NCBI GenBank assembly: GCA_009746045.1
Contig: RPFO01000080.1
Location: forward strand, 7,673,140-7,737,139
DNA length: 64,000 nt
From: Mesostigma viride
Taxonomy: Eukaryota; Streptophyta; Mesostigmatophyceae; Mesostigmatales; Mesostigmataceae
Reading direction: 5' to 3'
Of this stretch, positions 1 through 9,500 are shown one piece after another. The notes below the pieces were generated by a model, which was given only the letters and a program-made list of their open reading frames with translations, was not told the DNA's origin and did no database searches. The position numbers and the translations under genes are program-made. How positions within the stretch are numbered: the stretch's first letter is position 1; every line of letters starts with the position of its first letter.

Positions 1-410
1 CCCCGTGCAGGTGGGACTCCTAGCAAATGCACGCTTGTGGGAATGCAGTATGAGGGGTGGTGGGTGTGGGAGGTTGGGTGTGCTGCCCGTCATGTCCTGG
101 TTCGGCTGCGCTGCACACACCATTTTCCCCTCGCTAATGCAGCCCCCATTCTGGCGCACCCCCGTCCCACCCGCCCCACCCACCGCGTCGTACCGCGGCT
201 TCTTCTGCCCAACCGGCGCAGCCACCAGGCGGGGTGCGCAAAGACACCCCGCGTGCGTCGGGTGGACGCAGCGAAGCCGCACAGCGGGTACGTTGCCAGT
301 CCGTACGTTTGTTTTGGCTGTTTTCGCGTCGTTCTTGTCGAACCTGCACGTTTGCTCGCCTGCCGGCCATATAATGCACCAGCGAGGACTACCCGCCGCA
401 CAGCGGCATA
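1..410. other. No recognisable gene
   Basis: Mixed-composition sequence at the window edge. Short overlapping open frames exist on both strands but run into the adjacent GGGA array and show no domain. I see no promoter or RNA signature. Confidence 0.5.
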
Positions 411-690
411 GGGAGGGAAGGGAGGGAGGGGAGGGAGGGGAGGGAGGGGAGGGAGGGGAGGGAGGGGAGGGAGGGGAGGGAGGGGAGGGAGGGAGGGAGG
501 GAGGGAGGGAGGGAGGGAGGGAGGGAGGGAGGGAGGGAGGGAGGGAGGGAGGGAGGGATGGAGGGAGGGAGGGAGGGAGGGAGGGAGGGAGGGAGGGAGG
601 GAGGTGAGGGAGGGAGGGAGACAAGGAAGAGAGAGAGGGAGGGAGGGAGGGAGGGAGGGAGTCAAGGAAGAGAGAGAGGGAGAGAGAGAG
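411..690. repeat. GGGA/GGGAGGGG purine array
   Basis: About 280 bases of GGGA units. GGGAGGGG dominates at first, then pure (GGGA)n, then AGAG-rich units. All purines lie on the plus strand. Regular G3 runs separated by one base could form G-quadruplexes or, with mirror symmetry, triplexes. Both strands give low-complexity open frames that should not be read as genes. Confidence 0.95.
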
Positions 691-974
691 CGGAGTGCCT
701 GACGGAAGGACGGCGGGGCGGGATGTCAGACCACTACCCTCACAAACACGTCCCCCGATCACTACCCTCCCAAACACTTCCCTCGTTTGCGTGACATGTC
801 CCCTCTGATGTGGCCTTGTGACGGACAGGCTGCGCATTCAGTCAGCAAACACCGTGTGACTAGTCCTACGGAGTGGACCGCAGGCACCGGGCCCGGCGAA
901 GCGCATCGTGCTGCCGAGAACGATTTCGGCCCGGCCCCCAAACGGGCGAAGCCGGTACGTGACACGTGCACATG

Positions 975-2015
975 TGGGTGGTGGATGGCCCGCGCTGGTG
1001 TGGGTGCTGGCATGCGCCCGGGCATCGACGTGCTGTGGCATGCCCGGGCGTGGATACTGGCCGGCGTGGACGCGGTGGTGGATGGCATGCGAGGGCGTGG
1101 TTGAGGGCCCGCGTGGGCGTGGTGGTGGATCAGGCACGGGGGGCATGGGGCAGGGCCAGCGCGGGCGTGGCTGTGGGCGTGCGAGGGCCCGGGGGTTTCT
1201 AGAATGCCTGGGCGGGGTGGATGGCACGCGCGGGTGCCGCCGATAGGATGCGTGGGCGCGGTGGTTGGTGGGCGTGGTGGCGGAGGGTGGCGTCCGTGAC
1301 GTCTGCGTGGGCGTGGTGGTCGAGGGCGTGCGTGGGCCTATTGTTGATGGCATGCGTGGTCTGGGGGTGGCATGCGTGGGCGCGGTGGATGGCACACGTG
1401 CGCCGCGTGGTTGATGGCACGCGTGGGTGTACTTGCTGGCGTGCGTGGACGTGGTGGTCAACGGCATGCACGCGTGTGTGGCTGGTCCCATACGTGTGCG
1501 TGGTTGTTGGCACACGTGGGCGTGGTTGCTGTCACGCACGGGCGTGGTGGTGGATGGCATTCGTAGACACCGCAGTTTGTTGCATGTGTGGGCCTGGAGG
1601 TCGGTGGTGTGCGTGGGTATGGCGATTGATGGGCCGCGGGGGGGACCGTAGCTGATGGCATGCATGGACATGTGGGTCACTGGCACGCGGGGATGTGGTT
1701 GCTGGCATGCGTGGGCGCGGTGGGTGGTGGCAGTGGCGGCGGTGGATGTCATGCGTGGGTGTCATGATGGATGGCATGCGCGGGTGTGCCGGTGGATGGC
1801 ATGCGTGGGTGGTGTGGTGGGTGGCGTCCGCGGGGGGCCTGCATGGGTGGCCGGCGCGTCGATGCCGTGGGTGGCATCCGCGGATGTCTCACATGGCATG
1901 CATTGGTGTGTTGGTTGTTGGCGCGCGTGCGTGTGGTGGTGGGTGGCCCGCGTGGGCGTGGTGGGTGGCCTTGTTGGGCGCGTGGGCGTGGTGGGCAGGG
2001 GCACGTGGTGGGGGG
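975..2015. repeat. Degenerate GC-rich minisatellite (GGCATGCGTGGGCGTGGTGG type)
   Basis: About 1 kb built from diverged copies of a 25-30-base unit close to GGCATGCGTGGGCGTGGTGG, strongly G+T biased on the plus strand. It has few stops on either strand and so gives spurious long frames. It lies directly upstream of the EsV-1-7 gene, and its 3' part is in frame with that gene, which makes the gene start uncertain. Confidence 0.85.
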
Positions 2016-3914
2016 AGACGCGCCGCCGTCACTTACCCACGCTCTGTTCGCGGGCCCCGCGGTGATGTCGTAAAACACTGTGTGCAGAATGGGACGCGCC
2101 GGATTGGCGAGCCGAGCAGGAACCACACCGAGAATGGCGTGGTGGACGTGCGGAGTGCCAGGTGCCAACACCCGGGCGGGTGTGGTGCCCACCCCTCGTT
2201 TGCGGCGCGCGGCGCCAAGAAGCCCCGGTTCTGCAAGAAGCACATCGAGGATGGCATGGTGAACGTGCGGAGTCCCAGGTGCCAACACCCGGCCGGGTGT
2301 GATGCCCACCCCTCGTTTGCGGCGCGCGGCGCCAAGAAGCCCCGGTTCTGCAAGAAGCACATCGAGGATGGCATGGTGAACGTGCGGAGTCCCAGGTGCC
2401 AACACCCGGCCGGGTGTGATGCCCACCCCTCGTTTGCGGCGCGCGGCGCCAATAAGCCCCGGTTCTGCAAGAAGCACAAAGAGGATGGCATGGTGGACGT
2501 GCGGAGTGCCAGGTGCCAACACCCGGGCGGGTGTGGTGCCCACCCCTCGTTTGCGGAGCGCGGCGCCAAGAAGCCCCGGTTCTGCAGCGAGCACATCGAG
2601 GATGGCATGGTGGACGTGGTGCATCCCATGTGCCAACACCCGGGCGGATGTGATGCGCAACCCTCGTTTGCGGAGCGCGGCGCCAAGAAGCCCCGGTTCT
2701 GCAAGAAGCACATCGAGGATGGCATGGTGGACGTGGTGAATCCCATGTGCCAACACCCGGGCGGGTGTGATGCGCGATCCTCGTTTGCGGAGCGCGGCGC
2801 CAAGAAGCCCCGGTTCTGCAGCGAGCACATCGAGGATGGCATGGTGGACGTGGTGCATCCCATGTGCCAACACCCGGGCGGGTGTGATGCGCAACCCTCG
2901 TTTGCGGAGCGCGGCGCCAAGAAGCCCCGGTTCTGCAGCGAGCACAAAGAGGATGGCATGGTGGACGTGCGGAGTCCCAGGTGCCAACACCCGGGCGGGT
3001 GTGAGGCGTATGCGCGATGGGGCGACGTGGGTAAACGCGCCGTCCACTGCGCGAAGCACAAGAAAAATACCGCCGTCCCTGAGCCGCGACAACGGTGCAA
3101 GGCGGAGGCATGCCGGGCCGTGGGCACGTACGCGGACCCGGATCATGGCGAGCGCTTCTGCGACGCCCACGCAGAGGCGGGCCACTGGCGGCTGGCGGGC
3201 GTGTGCGACGACTGTGGTCTACACTGGGAGTGGAGGTCGGGGATGCCCGTGGTCCTTACCCCAGCAGAGGGCAAGATCGCGGGCCAGCGACGGGCCCTTC
3301 GCAACCGCTGCGTGTACTGCGACCCCGTCGTGTTCAACAATCATCGACACCGCGAGGAGTGGAAGGTGGCCGCTGCCCTACGGAAGGTGCGCATCGCCGG
3401 GTGGACGCTGGTGCACGACAAGCAGATCCACGGCGGCGAGTGCGTGGCGAGCCGGCCGGATTTCATCATCTACACGGATGGTGCCCACGTCGTCGTCATC
3501 GAGGTCGACGAGCACCAGCACCGTTCGTACGACCAGTACTGCGAGCTCGTGCGGCTGTTCAACCTCGGACAGTCGTGCGAGGGGCTGCCGTTGCTGGTCA
3601 TCAGATACAACCCCCACTCGTACCACAGCTCCAGGGGGGAACTCGTCCGCGGGGGGACCGATGCCAGCGACGAGCAGCGACAGGCCGTGCTGCTGTCGTA
3701 CGTGACGGCGTTGCTGGACAACTCGTACAACCCCCACGAGCGCAAACCGCAAGCGCACTGCCGAGCAGTGAAGCTTTTCTATGATGGATGGGATGACGAC
3801 GCCATGACCGTGCCCACCGACGAGGGGCCCCACTGGCTGGACATCCAGCTAGTCGCCAAGCCCTACGAGATCGCATGCCTGGCGAGTGCGACGGTGGCGG
3901 CGCCCGAGCCGTAG
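1695..3914 (+). CDS. EsV-1-7 repeat protein with C-terminal PD-(D/E)XK-like nuclease domain
   Basis: The largest frame is 739 residues, but the first ~145 are encoded by minisatellite, so the true start is probably later (in-frame ATGs near 1883 and 1892) or on an upstream exon. Residues ~146-418 are seven near-identical 39-residue repeats with spacing C-X5-C-X16-C-X2-H-X12, followed by two degenerate units to ~residue 498. This is the EsV-1-7 motif (classically C-X4-C-X16-C-X2-H), including the typical GMVDV and KKPRFC signatures. Next come two C-X2-C pairs (CDDC, CVYC; ~503-545), a plausible zinc site. The C-terminal part has RPDF (587-590), IEVDEHQH (602-609) and a Cys-Glu at ~616, the pattern of a restriction-endonuclease-like fold seen in algal and giant-virus proteins. 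D589 and E603 are candidate catalytic residues; the usual Lys is replaced by D605. TGTAA, a polyadenylation signal in green algae, lies ~85 bases past the stop. Cellular role unknown: EsV-1-7 proteins act in brown-algal development, while the nuclease suggests DNA cleavage or a selfish/viral origin. Confidence 0.8.
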   Translation: MVAGMRGRGGWWQWRRWMSCVGVMMDGMRGCAGGWHAWVVWWVASAGGLHGWPARRCRGWHPRMSHMACIGVLVVGARACGGGWPAWAWWVALLGAWAWWAGARGGGRRAAVTYPRSVRGPRGDVVKHCVQNGTRRIGEPSRNHTENGVVDVRSARCQHPGGCGAHPSFAARGAKKPRFCKKHIEDGMVNVRSPRCQHPAGCDAHPSFAARGAKKPRFCKKHIEDGMVNVRSPRCQHPAGCDAHPSFAARGANKPRFCKKHKEDGMVDVRSARCQHPGGCGAHPSFAERGAKKPRFCSEHIEDGMVDVVHPMCQHPGGCDAQPSFAERGAKKPRFCKKHIEDGMVDVVNPMCQHPGGCDARSSFAERGAKKPRFCSEHIEDGMVDVVHPMCQHPGGCDAQPSFAERGAKKPRFCSEHKEDGMVDVRSPRCQHPGGCEAYARWGDVGKRAVHCAKHKKNTAVPEPRQRCKAEACRAVGTYADPDHGERFCDAHAEAGHWRLAGVCDDCGLHWEWRSGMPVVLTPAEGKIAGQRRALRNRCVYCDPVVFNNHRHREEWKVAAALRKVRIAGWTLVHDKQIHGGECVASRPDFIIYTDGAHVVVIEVDEHQHRSYDQYCELVRLFNLGQSCEGLPLLVIRYNPHSYHSSRGELVRGGTDASDEQRQAVLLSYVTALLDNSYNPHERKPQAHCRAVKLFYDGWDDDAMTVPTDEGPHWLDIQLVAKPYEIACLASATVAAPEP
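2130..2948 (+). repeat. Seven tandem 117-bp coding repeats (EsV-1-7 units)
   Basis: Seven consecutive units of exactly 117 bases (39 codons) start at each Glu of the ENG/EDG motif, with a partial eighth from 2949. Units differ by a few substitutions that fall into subtypes (NVRSPR, DVVHPM, DVRSAR). Subtypes recur out of order, which points to recent unequal exchange or gene conversion inside the array. Confidence 0.95.
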
Positions 3915-5600
3915 CTGGCGCGTCGCGCATGTTGTGTTGGGTAGTCACACGCTCGTGGATGTAGACCGACCGGTTTGGTTGTACTGAACTCCTGCCTCTT
4001 GTAAACCACACATGTGCCGAGATGGCTGTCCTGACGCATGCGAAAACGCCGTAATGGAGGACGCTGGTACCGTGTATTTAACCCCTAAATGGGCAGAAAT
4101 ACCGCCGATGCATCGGCTTTAACTTCACAATTTTGCAAACCAGATGGCATCCAACCCACCCACATCCAATGGCTGTCCTTGGGGGCCAAGCATGTCCATG
4201 AGTTGCCCTTCGGGTTGGTGTGTCACAACCTTACATAGATGCAGGGTAGGTCATGTATAACTGCCGTCAAAGTCAGGGGGGTCAAGACGAGCGTTTTCAT
4301 TTTTGGTAGAATGTGCATTTTGAATTATGTTGTAAGAGCTAGGCACCTACCACTTCAGGGATGATAAACAATTAGTTGCTGAACAGTTTGAGCCATTGGG
4401 GTCATCATTTGGGTGGGTATACCAGCAGTTACACCCAGTACAGCCCATAGGGGTACCGTTGGTAAAAAGCAACCAAGGGGGTAGGGGTGGGCATACTACC
4501 TACTAATACCTACTAATATGGCCCCCAACCATGCCACACAACACACTTCCCTTCCGCAATGATGGGGAAACATAACTGCATCGTCACACTGCCCTTACAT
4601 GGCACCTATGTGCAGGTGCCACCTTGTCCATGCACGTAGGTAACGTGGTACGGATACCCTACGCAAGGCACGCATTCTAGGAGGCAGCCACCAACAAACT
4701 AGTGATTTTAAGCCTATTTCAGCCTGCCCTAGCAAGGATAAACTATGCCTAAGCTGCTATAGCTTTCCAGGTGATGGCCAGCACACCTGGTGGCACATGC
4801 TGACAATGGGAAGCTTCTACTCACCGGTTACGTGCTTGATGATGCCACAGAGACCAGCCAACTGCCTCACACTCATGCAATATGTGTGTGGGAAATGTAT
4901 GACAAACATATATGGAGGTATTCAAACCCATACAGCCTCTAAAACTTATCACCATCACCCTGTGGCAGGTCAACTGACTGAGGTAAGCATCCAAGAAGGG
5001 TGTTTTAGAAAGGGGCCAGGCCAGGGTCAAGAAATAGCATGAATACTGCAAACAGAATGTGCTACACAAGCTAGAACGTATATACAAACGTCAAACATCG
5101 ATAGGAAAACGATGCTTAAGCTTTACCAGGCATGGATGGCGTTACCTTGGCCCAGGCGGTGGCCGCAAAATGGCGCATTTCGGCACACCAAAGTTGTGCA
5201 GCATGGTCGCTGGATTCGGCGATTTCTGGCCACCCTTGCACGTTTACGACTACCATGTATCATAAAAAGTACAAAGAAACCGATATATCCTTTAAAATAC
5301 GCCGGAAAGGTATTGCTGTCAACGTTTCTATCGTCCGGCCTGATCGCAGTTTTTTCCAGCAAGAACGCTGCCGACACCTATCAAATGGCATTCCCGCGAA
5401 CCAAAAATTGGCCTGTATGATCTTTAGGACGTTTAAAATCAATCTCCTAAGTTTGGTCAGAAAATTCGAACGAAAACGTAAATGCCATGCGTGTGCGCAA
5501 GCCGCCATGGCCAGGTCGTCGTTTTCCGGAATGCACGTTGTACGTGAAAAAGTACCCTGACCCCTTGTACTTTGACCGGCCAGAACACCTCTATAACCTT
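3915..5600. other. Intergenic; no gene recognised
   Basis: About 1.7 kb without a convincing coding region. The first ~100 bases are probably the 3' UTR of the EsV-1-7 gene. Open frames around 4800-5560 are under 145 residues, overlap on both strands and resemble no family I know. Confidence 0.5.
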
Positions 5601-5730
5601 GTCAGAAGTATGCAAACCCTAGTACCTCCGGTCCTGAAGGCAGCGGCGCCACTAGCCAAGCTCTAGTGGTCGCCCAGCCCCCTCTGGTCGCCTCGCCAAC
5701 AGCGTCGCCTGAACTCTCCGATTTTCCGCA
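5600..5730 (+). pseudogene. Fragment of the ORF1-type retroposon (N-terminal part)
   Basis: About 100 bases closely match the N-terminal coding region of the copy at 56877, around the ALVVAQPP segment with the following Ser/Pro-rich stretch. No other part of the element is present nearby, so this is a relic. Confidence 0.7.
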
Positions 5731-6580
5731 AGCGTGCTCATCCAAGTCAATCAATTCCCACGCCGGCCGAGTGCTCGCTCCGACCATGTCTACCGTGTCT
5801 GGGCGCCTGCATCTAGTAACCTGGGTGCGAGAGCCGACTATCGCCATTCTAGAAGGCCCGCCTACTCGGGGTAGGCTGCGCCAAGGACGCCCCTAGAGAT
5901 CGCCCAGGTGGCTAAATGTATCGAGAAGGTTTGGCGGGAACGTGAGTTCCGTGGCATTCTGGGCTCGCGCTTACCAGTTGCCACGCAGCGATAGCAGTAG
6001 GCTGTTCTATGCTGTTACTTGCAGTGCGGTCGCCCCCCTTGCGGCATGGTACGGAGGACGGCCTGGACGGAATTCGCTGCGTGACAGCACGTTTTGCCCG
6101 CCCTCGTTAGCCTTTTGCCTGACGGTGGCGAACATGATTGATTCCGAAGAAACATGAAAACACAGGCAGAAGCTAGCCTACCATACCCGTTGAGCCGAGC
6201 AGCAACGTGATTTAAAGGCAGTTCGAGGCTGCGGGCACCATCGCCCTTGGGCAGCCTCCATACAGCTTACCATTTTCTTGTTCCTAGTTGACTTCAGTTA
6301 GGCCTCAGCTATCGAGGCAACCTCGATCGGCCAGGTGCAGGAATCTTCGGATCCCAGAGTAACGTGACAGGATATCAATGAGACAAAAGGATATGGTGCT
6401 TCAACCCGTTGGAGCCCTGAATTGAACGGGAGATATCCCAATGCCGCATTTTGAGCAGCATTATGCTTAAAATGGTGCAGTAGCTACTTCAGCGACTCTT
6501 ACATCGGGAGTAATGTTGGCATTTCAGAAAAAGGCGAAGTCCTGAAACTCTCGACTAGCCCGCATTTGTAAAGCCACACG
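5731..6580. other. Intergenic, upstream flank of the GT29 gene
   Basis: No gene recognised. The last few hundred bases should hold the promoter and 5' UTR of the gene starting at 6581, but no clear TATA box or initiator stands out. Confidence 0.4.
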
Positions 6581-9500
6581 ATGAGGCGAGCAGGCCCCGC
6601 CACGCCAAGGGATGTTGGTGGCCCACTTGGCGGCCTCTCGTTTTCCCAACTTATACTTATCTTTTTGGTAATATTTTTTGGCGCAGTTGCGGCCTTGCTT
6701 TTTTTCGAAACGAAGGTTAAACACCATCCTCACCCAGTTGATCACGGTGTGTCAGGTACGCGGTACATTCGAACGAGGATTCAAGCAGTTTCCATTTTGG
6801 CGTTCAGCGTGTGTCTGCCTCGCCCGCTCGCAGCTGCCATGCCCATAGATCTCTTATGCTTTCCGTGGTGTGCAACCAATGCTCCCGTGGCCTTGCTTTC
6901 ACATCCCACCCTTGCCGGGGGACCCTTGCCGGGGGAATTAAAACTCGAAAATCATGCAGCGCATATACAAGACATCCCTGTCAAGGTGGAGCCAAAGGTC
7001 GAGCTGCCTGTCGCCACCTGGCAACCTCAGCCGCACCCTCAGCCGCACATCCAGGTGTCTCGCTTTGCCCCTGACCCAGGCCTCCAGGTCATGTGGCTGG
7101 CCAAGGAGGAACCGCTGCCCGAGCCGGTCCCCACGCTGGCCACCTCGCCAGCTGTCGACCAGAGGCCCGAGCCCGTCGCGGTCCAGGTCCCGGTCGCGCA
7201 GCCGTCTCCTGCCGCCACGGTTGCCGCCTCGCAACAGGCAGTTGAACAACAACAGGTGTATGCGCAGCAGCAGGTAGACCAGCAGCAACAGGTGTACGCG
7301 CAGCAACAGCAGGTAGACCAGCAACAACAGGTAGACCAGCAACAGCAGGTAGACCAGCAACAGCAGGTAGACCAGCAACAGCAGGTAGACCAGCAGCAAC
7401 AGGTGTACGCGCAGCAACAGCAGGTAGACCAGCAGCAACAGGTAGACCAGCAACAGCAGGTAGACCAGCAACAGCAGGTAGACCAGCAACAGCAGGTAGA
7501 CCAGCAACAGCAGGTAGACCAGCAGCAACAGGTGTACGAGCAACCTCAAGTGTCAGACGCCACCCCATCCCTGGACACGCAATCCGCCCCCGCCACAAGC
7601 GGCTTCTCCAACGAGCAGCCTGTGGACGAACAGCTGGCGCTGCCCGAGCCGGAGGTCATCCCGGATCCGCGCGACAGCATCCCCGAGGACCAGGGGGGCA
7701 ACGCGCCCTCGTTCGTCCCCGCCAGCCTGCCCGCGCAGGGCCCTGGCGCATTCCCAGGGGCGTCGGACAACTTCCCTGATGTGCTCGACGTCGGCGGGCA
7801 AGCCGATGGGGCGTTTGGTGCCGGGGCCGGCGGCGGCTCGGATGTCGTGAGCACGGACATTTTCGGGAACGTCATTGTGGACAGCGCGGATGGTGACGGT
7901 GGAGCCGGGGCAGGGGCAGGGGGAGGAGACCTGGGAGGAGGAGCAGGAGGCGACGGAGGAGGAGCAGGGGATGTGGGAGGAACTGCAGGAGGAGATGCAG
8001 GAGGATCGGCGGCGGACGTTGCCCCCCTGGACGGCAATGGGGCGGGTGCGCCTGGACGGCTTCTCATTGCAGAGCCAGCGGACTCGCCGGGGGCGTACGA
8101 TGAGCCGCAGGTGCCATTAGGGGCAGGGCCGGCCCAACCGGGGGCTCAGTCGCAGCCGCAGCTGCCGGTTCCATTCGTTGGCTTGCAGGGTGCAGCCGCG
8201 TCCGCCCAGGGTGGGGCCCTGGCCGGCCCGGCCCAGGGTGGGCCCACGGGGCCGGGGGCGAGCATGCTCCTCCCTGAGCAAGCGTTTATCTCCGCGTCGC
8301 TGGCGCGGGAGGAGGCCCGGTTCCGTGCTGACTTCCTCAAGGTCGTTCTGGGCACCAAGGAGGAGGAGGAGGCGGACCCTAGCGCGCGTCATAGGGCCGG
8401 GTACATCCCTTACCACTGCCAGGACGAGGGCGTGGCGGCGCGTCTGGGCGTGGCGGCGCCGGAGACCAAGCCGGGGGTGCTCCGGAGCATCATGATGGTC
8501 ATGAGCGGCACGCAAGCGCTGTCGCCCGAGGAGATTCTCGCGTTCATCCACGGCGAGGTGGGGGACGTGATCGAGCCGCCCAAGGCCGCGCCGCGGCGCG
8601 ACCCCCACCGGGTGCTGCGTCACGGTGCCCCTCCTCCGACGGAGCATAAACCAGCCGCGCGCAAACAGGTCGACGTGTTCAAAGATCTCCCAGACAAGGT
8701 TGGGGGGAAATCCCCTTCCCGGCACGACAAGCCAGGATCCCGTGGCCGTAGTCCGCCCCGGGGGGGTCGCCCGGCCCATCGCGCAGCCCACGATGTCGGC
8801 ACGGTGGGCAACCCAGGGCTACATACGGGCGCACGCCATAGGCCCTCGGCGCCAATGCGTTCCCACCTGAGGGGCCCTGGGATCAGCCGCGAGATGGATG
8901 ACGACCCGGGGCTCCTGTGGGCGCTCAGCGAGGGTCGGCGGGGCCTGCTGGCCACAGAGGTGGTGGCAGAGGAGGGGGATGCTGGTGGCGGGGTTGTTCC
9001 CGAGGCCGTGGTGGCGGGGGCGGGGGTTGGGGATGCGCCCCCTGGGGTATCCCTGCCGGGCGCTCAGAGCAAGGGCAGTGGTGCGTCGGGGCTGGGTGTG
9101 GCCGCGGATGCCAGCAGGACGCTCCTCACGGTGAATGGCGATATCTGGGGCGACATCATGAGCAAGAGTGGCCTTGGCGGCGGGGATGGCGATGGCGATG
9201 GCGATGGCGATGGCGATGGCGATGGCGACGGCGATGCCGGGGACTTGGAGACCTTGAACGCGCGTATCGAGGAGGTCCGTGACACGCTCGCCCACGCGCG
9301 CAAGACCGAGGATATCCAGAGCCAGGTGGCCAAGGCGGCTGCGCTGTTCAAGGCGGCCGAGGCGCGCAGAGCGGCGGCCCACGCGGCCAAGATGGCGGCC
9401 AAGGAGGAGGCAGAGCGCGTGGCGCTCAACCAGCAGATGTGGGCGCAGCAGCAGAAGCTCGAGATGAGGAAGATGAAGGCCAAGAGCAAGATGGAGAAGC

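Noticed and set aside
1749-3185. Long minus-strand frames opposite the EsV-1-7 repeats
   Set aside because: They exist because the 117-bp repeat lacks stops in reverse. The plus strand carries the conserved Cys/His spacing and the nuclease domain.
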